A DNA stretch of 64,000 nt from Marmoricola endophyticus (GTDB lineage Bacteria; Actinomycetota; Actinomycetes; Propionibacteriales; Nocardioidaceae). Of the stretch, positions 50,835-61,428 are shown piece after piece. The stretch is taken from positions 1,168,861 to 1,232,860 of the forward strand of contig NZ_BMKQ01000001.1 in assembly GCF_014644415.1 (NCBI RefSeq). The letters are read 5' to 3'. Numbering within the stretch: position 1 is the first letter of the stretch; every line of letters begins with the position of its first letter. The position numbers and the translations under genes are program-made. The notes beneath the pieces are model-generated. The model did not search any database. It worked only from the letters and a program-made list of their open reading frames with translations, and was not told the DNA's origin.

Positions 50835-50870
50835 CCTGTCAGCCGGAGCGGCCCGGCGTGACCACAACGG

Positions 50871-52646
50871 TCAGGCGCGCCCCTGCGCCGCGAGCCGCAC
50901 CGGAGCGTTGCCGGCGCCGTAGCCGTCGTACCCGCCGATGCGCTGGACGACCTCGAGGAACACCTCCCCGAGGGTCCGCGTGTAGAAGTGCACGAACTCC
51001 GCCTCGCCGTCGCGCTCGTAGAGCAGGTTCAGCGACCGCAGCTCCTCGAGCCGGGACTCGTCGAGGCCGTAGCGCGCCGCCAGGTCGTCGTAGTAGTTGG
51101 CCGGGACCGGCAGGAAGCGCATCCCCGCCGCGAGCGCGCGGCGGGCAACGGCCACGACGTCGTCGCAGGCGAAGGCCACGTGCTGGGCGGTCATGGCCGA
51201 CGGGTCGGGCGCCAGGTTGAGCGGCAGCCGTACGCACCCGTCGGGCGTGCGCATCACCTGGCTGCGGACGAGCCCGTGCGGCCCGGCCACCTGGGTGCCG
51301 GAGTCCGCGCGGAGCCCGAGGACGGCGGAGTAGAACAGCACCGCCTCGTCGAAGTCGCTCCAGGGCTGGGCGAGGTTGACGTGGTCGACACGGGTCACGG
51401 CGCCGGCGGTCCGCTCGTCCGGCCCACCGCCCTCGAACTCCGCGACCCAGGCCGCGTCGTCCTCCACCACCGGGCAGGCGAACACCTCGGTACCGTCGGG
51501 AGCGGCAACCGCACCGAGCGGCACCTCGGCGGCGTAGGTACGACGGTGCACCGCCGGCGCGAGCAGCTCGGCGGCCCGGGCCAGCGCGGCCTCGGGCACG
51601 TCGACCTGGACCCCGATCGCCGCCAGGTGCGGCACCTCCTCGCGCGCCTGCTGCTCGTTGAGCACGACCCGCGCCGAGCCGGAGGTCCACAGCCGTACCG
51701 CCTTGGTCCGGTGACGCCCGCGGAAGGTGAAGCCCAGCTGCCCGAGCGCGACCTCAACGTCGGTGGTGTCCTCCGCCTTCACCTCGACGAAGTCGATCCC
51801 GCGCGGGGGGACGCCCGGGGTCAGCCGGGGCGAGACGGTGTCCTCGAGCCAGACCAGCGACCGCAGGGCGTGCGTGGCGGTGCGGCGCACGTCGGTGCGT
51901 CGGAAGGTGTCGTTGAAGACCTCCAGCGAGAGCGGGCCGTCGTACCCGGCCGCGAGGACGTGGCCCAGGAAGCCCGCCAGGTCGAACGACCCCTCGCCCG
52001 GGAACAGTCGGTGGTGCCGCGACCAGGACAGCACGTCCATCGACAGCGCCGGGGCGTCGGCGAGCTGCAGGAAGAAGATCCGCTCACCGGGGATGTCCTC
52101 GATCCCCGCAGGGTCGTGGCCGCGGGAGAGGATGTGGAAGGAGTCCAGGCAGATCCCGATCGCCGGGTGGTCGGCGCGCTGCACGATCCGCCAGGCGGTG
52201 CGGTAGTCGTCGACGTACGCACCCCAGGCGAGCGCCTCGTACGCCACCCGCACGCCGTACGACGACGCCAGGTCGCCCAGCTGCCGCAGCTGCCCGGCTG
52301 CGACCTCCTCGTAGTCCTCCGCCGGCACCGTCGCGCTCGCCACGTTGGAGCACAGCAGCAGCGTGTCGATGCCCAGGCGCTGCATCAGCGCCAGCTTGGC
52401 CTCGGCGCGGCGCAGGTTGTCGGCCAGCGTCGCCTCGTCCACGCCCTCGAAGTCGCGGAACGGCTGGTAGAGGTCGAGCGAGAGACCCAGCCGGTCGGCC
52501 AGCGCCCGGATCTCCTCGGGGCTGTGGTCGCACGCGACGAGGTCGGGCTCGAAGACCTCGATCCCGTCGAAGCCCGCCTCGGCACAGGCGTGCATCTTCT
52601 CGACGAGTCCCCCGGAGAGGCAGACGGTGGCGACGGAGCGGCGCAT
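50871..52646 (-). CDS. 3-dehydroshikimate dehydratase fused to an HPPD/VOC-like domain
   Basis: 591 residues. Residues 1-270 form an AP-endonuclease-2/xylose-isomerase-like barrel (SVATVCLSGGLVEKMHACAEAGFDGIEVFE, VAYEALAWGAYVDDY, GICLDSFHILSRGHD, HHRLFPGEGSFDL), with Glu, Asp, His and Glu metal ligands. Residues 290-590 are a 4-hydroxyphenylpyruvate-dioxygenase-like VOC module (VDHVNLAQPWSDFDEAVLFYSAVLGL, AQHVAFACDDV, EVFLEVVQRIGGYDGYG). This is the QsuB/QuiC fusion that converts 3-dehydroshikimate to protocatechuate. A TACATT box seven bases before the ATG lies inside the TetR operator. Confidence 0.9.
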   Translation of the reverse strand: MRRSVATVCLSGGLVEKMHACAEAGFDGIEVFEPDLVACDHSPEEIRALADRLGLSLDLYQPFRDFEGVDEATLADNLRRAEAKLALMQRLGIDTLLLCSNVASATVPAEDYEEVAAGQLRQLGDLASSYGVRVAYEALAWGAYVDDYRTAWRIVQRADHPAIGICLDSFHILSRGHDPAGIEDIPGERIFFLQLADAPALSMDVLSWSRHHRLFPGEGSFDLAGFLGHVLAAGYDGPLSLEVFNDTFRRTDVRRTATHALRSLVWLEDTVSPRLTPGVPPRGIDFVEVKAEDTTDVEVALGQLGFTFRGRHRTKAVRLWTSGSARVVLNEQQAREEVPHLAAIGVQVDVPEAALARAAELLAPAVHRRTYAAEVPLGAVAAPDGTEVFACPVVEDDAAWVAEFEGGGPDERTAGAVTRVDHVNLAQPWSDFDEAVLFYSAVLGLRADSGTQVAGPHGLVRSQVMRTPDGCVRLPLNLAPDPSAMTAQHVAFACDDVVAVARRALAAGMRFLPVPANYYDDLAARYGLDESRLEELRSLNLLYERDGEAEFVHFYTRTLGEVFLEVVQRIGGYDGYGAGNAPVRLAAQGRA

Positions 52647-52652
52647 GCGTCG

Positions 52653-52674
52653 CAATGTACCAACTGGTTCATTG
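52653..52674. promoter_or_regulatory. TetR operator in the divergent promoter of the quinate/shikimate cluster
   Basis: CAATGTACCA (52653-52662), AC, TGGTTCATTG (52665-52674): arms match 9 of 10. It covers the TACATT -10 box of the dehydratase gene (minus) and lies 5' of TATGAT (52677-52682), a possible -10 for the tetR gene (plus). Confidence 0.75.
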
Positions 52675-52738
52675 CGTATGATCGCCACGCCGCGCCACCC
52701 CCGGCCGGTCGCGGTCCACGGAGAGCGGGAGGTCGAGG

Positions 52739-53359
52739 ATGGTCGCGCAGCGCGATGCCGAGCGGACGCGGGCCGAGCTGCTGGACGTGGCCACCCAGGT
52801 CTTCGCCGAGGACGGCTTCTCCGGCGCCCGGGTGGACGTGATCGCGGAGCGGACCCGCACGACGAAGCGGATGATCTACTACTACTTCGCCAGCAAGGAG
52901 GGCCTCTACCTCGCCGTCCTCGAGCGGGCCTACCTCGGCATCCGTGCCGCCGAGCAGGAGCTCCACGTCGGCGACCTGTCGCCCGTGGACGGCGTGCGCC
53001 GGCTCGCCGAGCTGACCTTCGACCACCACCAGGCGCACCCCGAGTTCATCCGCCTGGTCTCCATCGAGAACATCCACGGCGGCCGGTTCATCGCCCGCCT
53101 GGACTCGCTGCGCGAGATGGGCAACCCGGCCGCGTCACTGCTGGAGGACGTGCTCTCGCGGGGGCGTTCCGAGGGGACGTTCCGGGCCGACGTCGACGCG
53201 GTCGACGTCCACATGGTCATCTCGGCCTACTGCGTCTTCCCCGTCGCCAACCAGCACACCTTCGGCTACCTCTTCGACCGCGACCTGCGCGATCCGTCGC
53301 GGCGCGAGCACCTGCGCCGCACCATCGGCGACCTCGTCGTCGCCTGGCTCACCGCCTGA
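52739..53359 (+). CDS. TetR-family regulator of the quinate/shikimate cluster
   Basis: 206 residues. ERTRAELLDVATQVFAEDGFSGARVDVIAERTRTTKRMIYYYFASKEGLYLAVLERA is a full TetR_N HTH, with MIYYYFASKEGLY as the recognition helix end. The C-terminal domain (TetR_C_6-like, PEFIRLVSIENIHGG) is of the kind seen in regulators of aromatic-acid catabolism. GGGAGG lies before the ATG. It sits between the divergent dehydratase gene and the dehydrogenase-transporter pair. Two related operators suggest it controls both and itself; the inducer may be shikimate, quinate or protocatechuate. Confidence 0.88.
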   Translation: MVAQRDAERTRAELLDVATQVFAEDGFSGARVDVIAERTRTTKRMIYYYFASKEGLYLAVLERAYLGIRAAEQELHVGDLSPVDGVRRLAELTFDHHQAHPEFIRLVSIENIHGGRFIARLDSLREMGNPAASLLEDVLSRGRSEGTFRADVDAVDVHMVISAYCVFPVANQHTFGYLFDRDLRDPSRREHLRRTIGDLVVAWLTA

Positions 53360-53429
53360 CCCTCGACCGAGCCTCGGGGGCGCCTCGTCTCGCGAAACCC
53401 TTGCGTGAGACCGCGGTCACATGCTCTCC

Positions 53430-53458
53430 TATTCTTGAACGTACCGTTTAGTTCATTA
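53430..53458 (+). promoter_or_regulatory. Promoter and second TetR operator before the dehydrogenase-transporter operon
   Basis: TATTCT (53430-53435) is a plausible -10 box. The 22 bases at 53437-53458 match the operator at 52653-52674 at 15 of 22 positions, including GTACC and GTTCATT. It would cover the first transcribed bases. AGGAG follows five bases before the GTG. Confidence 0.7.
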
Positions 53459-53467
53459 GGAGATCAC

Positions 53468-54352
53468 GTGGCGCACCCCTTCCTCGTCGGGCTGGTCGGC
53501 GACGGCGTCGGCCCGTCGCTGACACCGCCGATGCACATGGCGGAGGCCCGGGCCCAGGGGCTCGACTACGTCTACCGGACCATCGACCTGCCCACCCTCG
53601 GGCTCGGGCCCGCCGACGTCGGCGAGGTCCTCGCCTGGGCCCGCCGGCTCGGGTACGACGCACTCAACGTCACCCACCCCTGCAAGCAGGCGGTCCTCCC
53701 CCACCTCGACGAGGTGGACCCTCGCGCGGCCGCTCTCGGCGCGGTCAACACCGTCGTCCTGCGCGACGGGCGAGCGGTGGGGCACAACACCGACGTCACC
53801 GGCTTCGCCACCGGGTTCGCCACAGGGCTCCCGGACGCGGCCACCGACGAGGTGGTCCAGCTCGGCGCCGGGGGCGCGGGCAGTGCTGTCGCCGACGCGC
53901 TGCTCGGACTGGGCGTCGGACACCTGGTCGTGGTCGACGTCGACCCGGGCCGGGCCGGCGTACTCGCCCACGACCTGAGCGACCGCTACCCCGGTGCGCG
54001 CGTCGAGGCGGCCGAGCCCGCCAAGCTCTCCGCGCTGCTCCCCGACACCGACGGGCTCGTGCACTGCACGCCGACCGGCATGGCCGCGCACCCGGGGCTG
54101 CCGCTCGACGCGGACCTGCTGCACGCGCGGCTCTGGGTGGCCGACATCGTCTACCGCCCGCTCGACACCGCCCTGCTGCTGGCGGCACGAGCCAACGGCT
54201 GCCGGGTGCTCGACGGCGGCCACATGGCCGTCCACCAGGCGGTCGACGCCTTCCGCCTGATCACCGGCACCGAGCCCGACCCGGTCCGGATGCTCGACCA
54301 CTTCCGCTCCCTGGCCGACAGCGAGCGCAGCCCCCGAGGAGAGAACCGATGA
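53468..54352 (+). CDS. Quinate/shikimate dehydrogenase (AroE/QsuD family)
   Basis: 294 residues. LVGLVGDGVGPSLTPPMHMAEA gives the substrate serine-threonine pocket (here SLTPPMH); ALNVTHPCKQAVLPHL carries the catalytic lysine; VGHNTDVTGFATGF has the catalytic aspartate; LGAGGAGSAVADALLGLG is the dinucleotide loop. The acidic VVDVDPGRA after strand 2 favours NAD+ over NADP+, as in catabolic QsuD enzymes. Together with its operon this argues for a degradative rather than a biosynthetic role. The GTG start has AGGAG upstream; the stop overlaps the transporter (ATGA). Confidence 0.88.
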   Translation: MAHPFLVGLVGDGVGPSLTPPMHMAEARAQGLDYVYRTIDLPTLGLGPADVGEVLAWARRLGYDALNVTHPCKQAVLPHLDEVDPRAAALGAVNTVVLRDGRAVGHNTDVTGFATGFATGLPDAATDEVVQLGAGGAGSAVADALLGLGVGHLVVVDVDPGRAGVLAHDLSDRYPGARVEAAEPAKLSALLPDTDGLVHCTPTGMAAHPGLPLDADLLHARLWVADIVYRPLDTALLLAARANGCRVLDGGHMAVHQAVDAFRLITGTEPDPVRMLDHFRSLADSERSPRGENR

Positions 54353-55686
54353 CCAGCACCGACGCCGTCGCCGACGAGCTCGCCCGCCGCAAGACCCCGG
54401 GACGGGCCGCCGTCGCCAGCTTCATGGGCAGCGCGGTGGAGTACTACGACTTCTTCGTCTTCGGCTCCGCCGCCGCCCTGATCTTCCCGACGGTCTTCTT
54501 CCCTGACGAGGGCGCCTCCGGCCAGGTCCTCTCCTTCGCCACCTTCGGCCTCGCCTACGTCGCCCGCCCGCTCGGCGCGGTCCTCCTCGGCCACTTCGGC
54601 GACCGGGTGGGCCGGCAGAAGGTCCTCATGTTCACCCTCGTGCTGATGGGGTTGTCCACCTTTCTCATCGGCTGCCTGCCGTCGTACGGCGCGATCGGCT
54701 GGGGAGCACCCGCGCTGCTCGTGCTCTGCCGGCTGATGCAGGGACTCTCCGCCGCGGGCGAGCAGGCCGGCGCCAGCTCGCTGACGCTCGAGCACGCGCC
54801 CGAGGACCGCCGCTCGTTCTTCACCTCCTGGACGCTGACCGGCACCCAGGGCGGCCAGATCCTCGGCGCGCTCGTGCTCGTCCCGATCGTCGCGATGCCC
54901 GACGACGTCAAGTTCTCGTGGGGCTGGCGGATCCCGTTCTGGCTCTCGGCCCTCGTCGTCGTGGTCGCGTTCTTCATCCGCCGCACGCTGGCCGAGCCGC
55001 CGGAGTTCGCGGCCAAGAAGGCGGCCGGCGAGCTGGCCAAGCTGCCCGTCGTCGACCTGCTGCGCCACCACTGGGCCGACGTGCTGCGCGTCGTCGTCTG
55101 CGCCTTCATCGCCGCCATCTCGACGGTGTTCGGCAACCTCGCCATCGCGTACGGCGTGGAGGTCGGCCTGCGCGACTCGATCACGCTGTGGCTGGTCGTC
55201 GTGGCCAACGTGGTCGCCCTGGTCACCCAGCCGGTCTTCGCCACCCTGGCCGACCGGATCGGCCGCAAGCCGGTCTTCGTGTACGGCGCGCTGTCCGCCG
55301 CGGTCTTCATGCCGTTCTACCTGCTCTCGATGAGCCAGGACGACGTGCTGCTGACCTTCGCGCTGGCGGTGCTGACCTTCTCCTTCGGCTACGCCGCCGC
55401 CAACGCGACCTGGCCGTCGTTCTACGGCGAGATGTTCAGCTCGCGCGTCCGCTTCTCCGGGATGGCGATCGGCACCCAGATCGGCTTCATGCTGGCGGGC
55501 TTCGCCCCGACCATCGTCACCGCGCTCGGCGGCGCGCAGGAGGGCGGCTGGGTCGTCACCTCGGTCTTCACCGCCGTGGTCGCCGTCGTCGCCAGCGCCT
55601 CGGCGCTGACCGCCCGGGAGACCAAGGACGTCCCCACTCCCGACCTCGGCACCCCCCAGCGGGACCGTGAGCTGACCGCGGCCTGA
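54349..55686 (+). CDS. MHS-family MFS transporter, probable shikimate/quinate importer
   Basis: 445 residues with twelve membrane helices. SFMGSAVEYYDFFVFGSAAALIFP is the metabolite:H+ symporter (ShiA/ProP/KgtP) helix 1 signature; LGAVLLGHFGDRVGRQKVLMFTL is motif A; RLMQGLSAAGEQAGASSLTLEHAP follows. Its four-base overlap with the dehydrogenase and the TetR operator upstream point to shikimate or quinate import. The sequence alone does not fix the substrate. Confidence 0.88.
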   Translation: MTSTDAVADELARRKTPGRAAVASFMGSAVEYYDFFVFGSAAALIFPTVFFPDEGASGQVLSFATFGLAYVARPLGAVLLGHFGDRVGRQKVLMFTLVLMGLSTFLIGCLPSYGAIGWGAPALLVLCRLMQGLSAAGEQAGASSLTLEHAPEDRRSFFTSWTLTGTQGGQILGALVLVPIVAMPDDVKFSWGWRIPFWLSALVVVVAFFIRRTLAEPPEFAAKKAAGELAKLPVVDLLRHHWADVLRVVVCAFIAAISTVFGNLAIAYGVEVGLRDSITLWLVVVANVVALVTQPVFATLADRIGRKPVFVYGALSAAVFMPFYLLSMSQDDVLLTFALAVLTFSFGYAAANATWPSFYGEMFSSRVRFSGMAIGTQIGFMLAGFAPTIVTALGGAQEGGWVVTSVFTAVVAVVASASALTARETKDVPTPDLGTPQRDRELTAA

Positions 55687-55695
55687 CGCGGTCGG

Positions 55696-56133
55696 CTACC
55701 GCGAGAGGACGCGCGCGAGCTGCTGGACCGCGAAGGCGTAGCCGTGGATGCCTGCGCCGACGATCACGACCTCGGCGATGTCGGAGACGTACGAGTGGTG
55801 CCGGAACGGCTCGCGGGCGTGGACGTTCGAGAGGTGGACCTCGGCGACGGGGAGCCCGACGGCCAGCAGAGCGTCGCGCAGGGCGACGGAGGTGTGGGTG
55901 AGGGCGCCCGGGTTGATCACGATGCCGGCGCAGTCCTCGCGTGCGGCGTGGACGGCGTCGATCAGCACGCCCTCGTGGTTGCTCTGCACGGCCCGGACGT
56001 CGTGCCCGGCAGCGGCGGCCGTCCTGGTCACCAGCGCCTCGACGTCGGCGAGCGTGTCGTGGCCGTACGTCGCCGGCTCGCGCGTGCCGAGCAGGTTGAG
56101 GTTGGGTCCGTTGACCAGCAGGAGCGTGCTCAC
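55696..56133 (-). CDS. aroQ: Type II 3-dehydroquinate dehydratase
   Basis: About 145 residues, the normal size. [21 protein letters not shown] holds the active-site Asn and Tyr loop; [32 protein letters not shown] and VEVHLSN-like [19 protein letters not shown] carry the catalytic histidine and substrate contacts. It interconverts 3-dehydroquinate and 3-dehydroshikimate, so it can serve catabolism here. I use GTG 56133 because TACGGT ends seven bases upstream; GTG 56142 lies inside that box. It is convergent with the transporter gene. Confidence 0.93.
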   Translation of the reverse strand: MSTLLLVNGPNLNLLGTREPATYGHDTLADVEALVTRTAAAAGHDVRAVQSNHEGVLIDAVHAAREDCAGIVINPGALTHTSVALRDALLAVGLPVAEVHLSNVHAREPFRHHSYVSDIAEVVIVGAGIHGYAFAVQQLARVLSR

Positions 56134-56140
56134 GCCGGAC

Positions 56141-56146
56141 ACCGTA
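56141..56146 (-). promoter_or_regulatory. -10 box of aroQ (leaderless type)
   Basis: Minus-strand TACGGT ends seven bases before GTG 56133, and decides between two in-frame GTG codons. Confidence 0.5.
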
Positions 56147-56207
56147 TCGACGCGGGCGCCCCCGCGGGTGTTTGCACGTTCCAGGCAGGACCGCTTGGGT
56201 TGAGGAC

Positions 56208-58217
56208 ATGGTGGGACGCATCCCGGTCGTCGACGTGCAGCCCGTGGTCCGTGACGGGTCGCTGCCCCCCGGACAGCCGCCGCACCCGGTCAAGGCGAGC
56301 GTGGGCGAGCCGTTCCGGGTGTCCGCGACGGTCTTCCGAGAGGGGCACGACGAGCTGGGATGCGAGGCGGTCCTCGTCCGCCCTGACGGCGTCCGGCGGC
56401 GTCCCCACCGGATGCGACCCACCCGGGACCCGAAGCAGGTGGACCGGTACGAGACCTGGCTGCAGGCCGACGCCGAGGGCGAGTACGCCTACGAGGTCTG
56501 GGCCTGGAGCGACCCGCTCGGCACCTGGCTGCACCACGCCGAGGTGAAGGTCCCCGCCGGGGTCGACGTGGAGCTGGTCTTCACCGAGGGGACGCTGCTG
56601 GTCGACCGGGTGCTGGCCGCCGGCGGGCTGAACAAGGCCGAGCAGCAGGTCCTGGCCAGCGCGCGGACCGCGATGGAGGACCACGCGCTGCCGGTCCAGG
56701 CCCGCCTGGAGCACGCGCTCGACCCGGCGCTGGCCGCCGTGCTCGCCGCGCACCCGCTGCGCGAGCTGCTCACCGTGGAGGGTCCGTTCGGCGTCCGCGT
56801 CGAGCGCCAGCGCGCTCTGTACGGCTCGTGGTACGAGTTCTTCCCGCGCTCGGAGGGTGCGGTCGAGAACGCCGACGGCACGCTGACCAGCGGGACGTTC
56901 CGTACCGCCGTGTCCGGGCTGGAGCGGGCCGCGGCGATGGGCTTCGACGTCGCCTACCTCCCCCCGATCCACCCGATCGGCGAGGTCAACCGCAAGGGCC
57001 GCAACAACACCCTCGACCCCGGCCCCGAGGACGTCGGGTCGCCGTGGGCGATCGGCAGCAAGGACGGTGGCCACGACGCGGTCCACCCCGACCTGGGCAC
57101 CCTCGAGGACTTCGACGCCTTCGTCGCCCGGGCCCGGCAGCTGGACCTCGAGGTCGCGCTCGACCTCGCGCTGCAGGCCGCGCCGGACCACCCGTGGGTC
57201 ACCGAGCACCCGGAGTTCTTCACGACGCGGGCCGACGGCACGATCGCGTACGCCGAGAACCCGCCGAAGAAGTACCAGGACATCTACCCGGTCAACTTCG
57301 ACAACGACCCCGAGGGGATCTACGCCGAGGTGCTGCGCGTAGTCCACCACTGGATGGACCACGGGGTGCGGATCTTCCGCGTGGACAACCCGCACACCAA
57401 GCCGCTGGCGTTCTGGGAGCGGCTGCTGGCCGACGTGCGGCGCACCGACCCCGACGTGGTCTTCCTGGCCGAGGCGTTCACGAAGCCGCCGATGATGCGC
57501 GGGCTCGGGACGGTCGGCTACCAGCAGAGCTACACCTACTTCACCTGGCGCACGACCCGCGAGGAGCTCGAGGACTACCTGGTCGAGGTCTCAGCCGAGA
57601 CCGCGCACGTGATGCGGCCCAACTTCTTCGTCAACACCCCCGACATCCTCCACGCCTTCCTGCAGTACGGCGGCCCGCCGGCGTTCAAGATCCGTGCGGT
57701 GCTGGCCGCGATGTCGTCTCCGGCGTGGGGTGTCTACTCCGGCTACGAGTTGTACGAGCACGTCGCGCTGCGGCCGGGCAGCGAGGAGTACCTCGACACC
57801 GAGAAGTTCCAGATCCGGGTGCGCGACTACGACGCCGCGCAGGCGGAGGGCCGCAGCCTGGCGCCGTACCTCACCCGGCTCAACGCGATCCGGCGCGCCC
57901 ACCCGGCGCTGCAGCGGCTGCGCTCGCTGACCCTGCACTACCCCGAGGACGAGTCGGTGCTGTGCTTCTCCAAGCAGGAGCGCGCCGGCGACATCGACTC
58001 CGACACCGTCGTCGTGGTGGTCAACCTCGACCCGCACGGCGCGCGCGAGACCACCGTGCACCTCGACGTCGAGGCCCTGGGCCTGGAGATCGGCGAGACG
58101 TTCTCGGTGCACGACGAGCTCAGTGGCGAGACGTGGGACTGGGGCGGGCACGACTACGTGCGCCTCGACCCGCACGACGAGCCGGCCCACGTGCTGCACG
58201 TCAGGAGGAACCGGTGA
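56208..58217 (+). CDS. glgE: Alpha-1,4-glucan:maltose-1-phosphate maltosyltransferase
   Basis: 669 residues, GH13_3. GlgE adds maltosyl units from maltose 1-phosphate to a glucan. [10 protein letters not shown] opens the N-terminal domain; [53 protein letters not shown], the nucleophile region [24 protein letters not shown] (acid Glu) and [15 protein letters not shown] are GlgE-specific. GAGG precedes the ATG 56208. It is the first of four genes joined by one- to four-base overlaps. Confidence 0.96.
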   Translation: MVGRIPVVDVQPVVRDGSLPPGQPPHPVKASVGEPFRVSATVFREGHDELGCEAVLVRPDGVRRRPHRMRPTRDPKQVDRYETWLQADAEGEYAYEVWAWSDPLGTWLHHAEVKVPAGVDVELVFTEGTLLVDRVLAAGGLNKAEQQVLASARTAMEDHALPVQARLEHALDPALAAVLAAHPLRELLTVEGPFGVRVERQRALYGSWYEFFPRSEGAVENADGTLTSGTFRTAVSGLERAAAMGFDVAYLPPIHPIGEVNRKGRNNTLDPGPEDVGSPWAIGSKDGGHDAVHPDLGTLEDFDAFVARARQLDLEVALDLALQAAPDHPWVTEHPEFFTTRADGTIAYAENPPKKYQDIYPVNFDNDPEGIYAEVLRVVHHWMDHGVRIFRVDNPHTKPLAFWERLLADVRRTDPDVVFLAEAFTKPPMMRGLGTVGYQQSYTYFTWRTTREELEDYLVEVSAETAHVMRPNFFVNTPDILHAFLQYGGPPAFKIRAVLAAMSSPAWGVYSGYELYEHVALRPGSEEYLDTEKFQIRVRDYDAAQAEGRSLAPYLTRLNAIRRAHPALQRLRSLTLHYPEDESVLCFSKQERAGDIDSDTVVVVVNLDPHGARETTVHLDVEALGLEIGETFSVHDELSGETWDWGGHDYVRLDPHDEPAHVLHVRRNR

Positions 58218-59974
58218 CCACTCCCGGACCCATCACCAGCCCGGCCGGCACCACCGTGGGCGACACCCAGCCCGACTGGTTCAAGACGGCCGTCTTCTAC
58301 GAGGTCCTCGTCCGGTCCTTCCGGGACTCGAACGGCGACGGCATCGGCGACTTCCGCGGGCTGATCGAGAAGCTGGACTACCTGCAGTGGCTCGGCGTCG
58401 ACTGCCTGTGGATCCCGCCGTTCTTCCCCTCGCCGCTGCGCGACGGCGGCTACGACGTCGCCGACTACACCGGGGTGCTGCCCGAGGTCGGGACCATCGA
58501 GGACTTCAGCGCCTTCGTGCAGGCCGCCCACGACCGCGGCATCCGAGTGATCATCGACGTGGTCATGAACCACACCTCGGACGCCCACCCGTGGTTCCAG
58601 GCGAGCCGGGAGGACCCCGACGGCCCGTACGGCGACTTCTACGTGTGGTCCGACACCGACGAGTCGTACGCCGACGCCCGGATCATCTTCGTCGACACCG
58701 AGCCGTCGAACTGGACCTGGGACCCCGTGCGCCAGCAGTACTTCTGGCACCGGTTCTTCTCCCACCAGCCGGACCTCAACTTCGACAACCCGTTGGTCCA
58801 CGACGCGATGCTGGAGGCCCTCGCCTTCTGGCTGGACATGGGCCTGGACGGCTTCCGGCTGGACGCGGTGCCGTACCTCTACGAGCGCGAGGGCGGCGAC
58901 GGGGAGAACCTCCCCGAGACCCACGAGTTCCTCAAGAAGGTGCGCCGCTTCGTCGACGAGAACTACCCCGGGCGGGTGCTGCTGGCGGAGGCCAACCAGT
59001 GGCCCGCCGACGTCGTCGACTACTTCGGTGACGCGTCCGTCGGCGGGGACGAGTGCCACATGTGCTTCCACTTCCCCGTGATGCCGCGGATCTTCATGTC
59101 GGTGCGCCGGGAGTCGCGCTACCCGATCTCGGAGATCCTCGAGCAGACGCCGGCGATCCCGAGCGGCTGCCAGTGGGGCATCTTCCTGCGCAACCACGAC
59201 GAGCTGACCCTGGAGATGGTCACCGACGACGACCGCGACTACATGTGGTCGGAGTACGCCGCCGACCCGCGGATGAAGGCCAACATCGGCATCCGCCGGC
59301 GTCTGGCGCCACTGCTGGACAACGACCCCGACCAGATGCAGCTCTTCACCGCCCTGCTGCTCTCACTGCCCGGGTCACCGGTCCTCTACTACGGCGACGA
59401 GATCGGGATGGGCGACAACATCTGGCTCGGTGACCGCGACGGGGTCCGTACCCCGATGCAGTGGACGCCGGACCGCAACGCCGGCTTCTCCCGTGCCACG
59501 CCCGGCAAGCTGCACCTGCCGCCGGTCCAGGACCCGGTGTACGGCTACAGCCGGGTCAACGTCGAGACGGAGCTGGACAACCCGTCCTCGCTGCTGCACT
59601 GGAACCGCCGGATGATCTCGGCCCGCAAGAAGCACCCGGCCTTCGGGCTCGGCGAGTTCCACGACCTCGGCGGCTCCAACCCGAGCGTGCTGTCGTACGT
59701 CCGCGAGCACACCGACGCCGACGGCAACCGTGACGCGGTGCTGTGCGTCAACAACCTCTCCCGCTTCCCGCAGCCGGTCGAGCTGGACCTGCGGCGCTGG
59801 GAGGGGACGACACCGGTCGAGCTGCTCGGGGGCGTGCGGTTCCCGAGGATCGGGGAGCTGCCGTACCTGCTCACCCTGGCCGGACACGGCTTCTACTGGA
59901 TCCGGCTGCCCGAGCCGGAGCCCGAACCCGACCCGCTGCTCGGCACCCAGTCCCTGAAGGCGGTGCACCCGTGA
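58214..59974 (+). CDS. treS: Trehalose synthase (maltose alpha-D-glucosyltransferase)
   Basis: 586 residues, GH13_16. It interconverts trehalose and maltose. [57 protein letters not shown] (nucleophile), [13 protein letters not shown] (acid) and [13 protein letters not shown] are the family regions. There is no fused maltokinase domain, since that is the next gene. The GTG start overlaps the glgE stop, and the end overlaps the maltokinase start, both as GTGA. Confidence 0.96.
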   Translation: MTTPGPITSPAGTTVGDTQPDWFKTAVFYEVLVRSFRDSNGDGIGDFRGLIEKLDYLQWLGVDCLWIPPFFPSPLRDGGYDVADYTGVLPEVGTIEDFSAFVQAAHDRGIRVIIDVVMNHTSDAHPWFQASREDPDGPYGDFYVWSDTDESYADARIIFVDTEPSNWTWDPVRQQYFWHRFFSHQPDLNFDNPLVHDAMLEALAFWLDMGLDGFRLDAVPYLYEREGGDGENLPETHEFLKKVRRFVDENYPGRVLLAEANQWPADVVDYFGDASVGGDECHMCFHFPVMPRIFMSVRRESRYPISEILEQTPAIPSGCQWGIFLRNHDELTLEMVTDDDRDYMWSEYAADPRMKANIGIRRRLAPLLDNDPDQMQLFTALLLSLPGSPVLYYGDEIGMGDNIWLGDRDGVRTPMQWTPDRNAGFSRATPGKLHLPPVQDPVYGYSRVNVETELDNPSSLLHWNRRMISARKKHPAFGLGEFHDLGGSNPSVLSYVREHTDADGNRDAVLCVNNLSRFPQPVELDLRRWEGTTPVELLGGVRFPRIGELPYLLTLAGHGFYWIRLPEPEPEPDPLLGTQSLKAVHP

Positions 59975-61428
59975 GCAGACACCCCCTGATGACGGCCTAC
60001 CTGGACCGGGCGCGCTGGTTCGGCGGCAAGGGTCGCGACCACCGCGTCACCGACGTACGTCGCGTGGCCACCCTCCCGGGGCCGCCCGCGGTCACCATCG
60101 ACATCGTCACGGTGCGCTACCCCGACGGGTCCGAGGAGCTCTACCAGCTCCCGCTCGCGCACTACCCCGAGCCGCAGGAGCGGATCACGCACGCGCTGGT
60201 CGGTCCACACACCGACGACGCGCTGGGGTCGGTGCACTCCTACGACGCGGTCCACGACCGGGAGGCGATGGCGGTCTACCTGCGCGCCTTCGCCGCGACG
60301 GCCCCCGAGGACACCTCGCGCGTCGGCGGCCTGGTCTTCCACCGGATCGCCGAGCACGAGCTGGACACCGAGACCCACTCCACGCTGTTCAGCGGTGAGC
60401 AGTCCAACTCCTCGGTGGCCTTCGGCGACGACAGCCTGCTCAAGGTCTTCCGCAAGGTGACGCCGGGCAGCAACCCCGACATCGAGGTGCACCGGGAGCT
60501 GACCCGGGCCGGCAGCCCGCACGTGGCGGCGCTCTACGGCTGGGCCGAGACCGACGAGGGCACCTCGGCGGAGCCGATCGACTTGGCGATGATCCAGCAG
60601 TTCCTGCGCACCGCCTCCGACGGCTGGGACCTCGCCCTGGCCGGCGTGCGCACGCTCCTCGCGGAGGCCGACGAGCTGGCCGAGCCCCGCCCGGGCGAGC
60701 GGCTCGACGACGACGAGGTGGTGCTGCGCTCCGGCGGTGACTTCGCCGGCGAGTCCGAGCGGCTCGGGACGGCGGTCGCCGAGGTCCACGAGGTGCTGCG
60801 GGACCACTTCCCCACCACGCGGTGGGGGGCCGCCGACGTCGCCGCGATCGCCGACGGGATGGACGCCCGGCTGGAGGCCCAGGTGAGGGACCTGGCCGCG
60901 CTGGTGCCGACGCTGGCCCTGCACGCCCCCGCGCTGCGCGACGTCTTCGACGCGGTCCGTCACCTCGACGTGTCCCTCACCGCCCAGCGCGTCCACGGCG
61001 ACCTGCACCTCGGCCAGACGCTGCGCGTGGTGCACAACTGGAAGCTCGTCGACTTCGAGGGCGAGCCGGCCAAGCCGCTGGCCGAGCGCGTGCTGCCCGA
61101 CTCCCCCTGGCGCGACGTGGCCGGGATGCTGCGCTCCTTCGACTACGCCGCGCGCTCGGTCGAGCGCGACTTCGCCGACGGCGCCGGGGAGGACGCCGCC
61201 GTGCTGTCCTCGCGGGCGTCCGCGTGGGCCGAGCGCAACCGGGCGGCGTTCCTGGCGGGGTACGCCGGCTCGACGGCGCTGACCGACAGCGACCGCGTGC
61301 TGCTGGCGGCGTACGAGGCCGACAAGGCGGTCTACGAGATCGGCTACGAGGCGCGCAACCGACCCGGCTGGGTCGACATCCCCCTGGCGGCGCTGGCCCG
61401 CCTGACCGGCTCCGGAGAGGACACGTAG
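59971..61428 (+). CDS. mak: Maltokinase (Pep2/Mak)
   Basis: 485 residues. It phosphorylates maltose to maltose 1-phosphate, the GlgE donor. The fold is that of eukaryotic-like kinases: an N-terminal domain unique to maltokinases ([17 protein letters not shown]), [26 protein letters not shown] (ATP loop and lysine), then the catalytic [12 protein letters not shown] and the metal-binding [36 protein letters not shown] closes it. It links TreS and GlgE in one operon. Confidence 0.94.
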   Translation: MSRHPLMTAYLDRARWFGGKGRDHRVTDVRRVATLPGPPAVTIDIVTVRYPDGSEELYQLPLAHYPEPQERITHALVGPHTDDALGSVHSYDAVHDREAMAVYLRAFAATAPEDTSRVGGLVFHRIAEHELDTETHSTLFSGEQSNSSVAFGDDSLLKVFRKVTPGSNPDIEVHRELTRAGSPHVAALYGWAETDEGTSAEPIDLAMIQQFLRTASDGWDLALAGVRTLLAEADELAEPRPGERLDDDEVVLRSGGDFAGESERLGTAVAEVHEVLRDHFPTTRWGAADVAAIADGMDARLEAQVRDLAALVPTLALHAPALRDVFDAVRHLDVSLTAQRVHGDLHLGQTLRVVHNWKLVDFEGEPAKPLAERVLPDSPWRDVAGMLRSFDYAARSVERDFADGAGEDAAVLSSRASAWAERNRAAFLAGYAGSTALTDSDRVLLAAYEADKAVYEIGYEARNRPGWVDIPLAALARLTGSGEDT

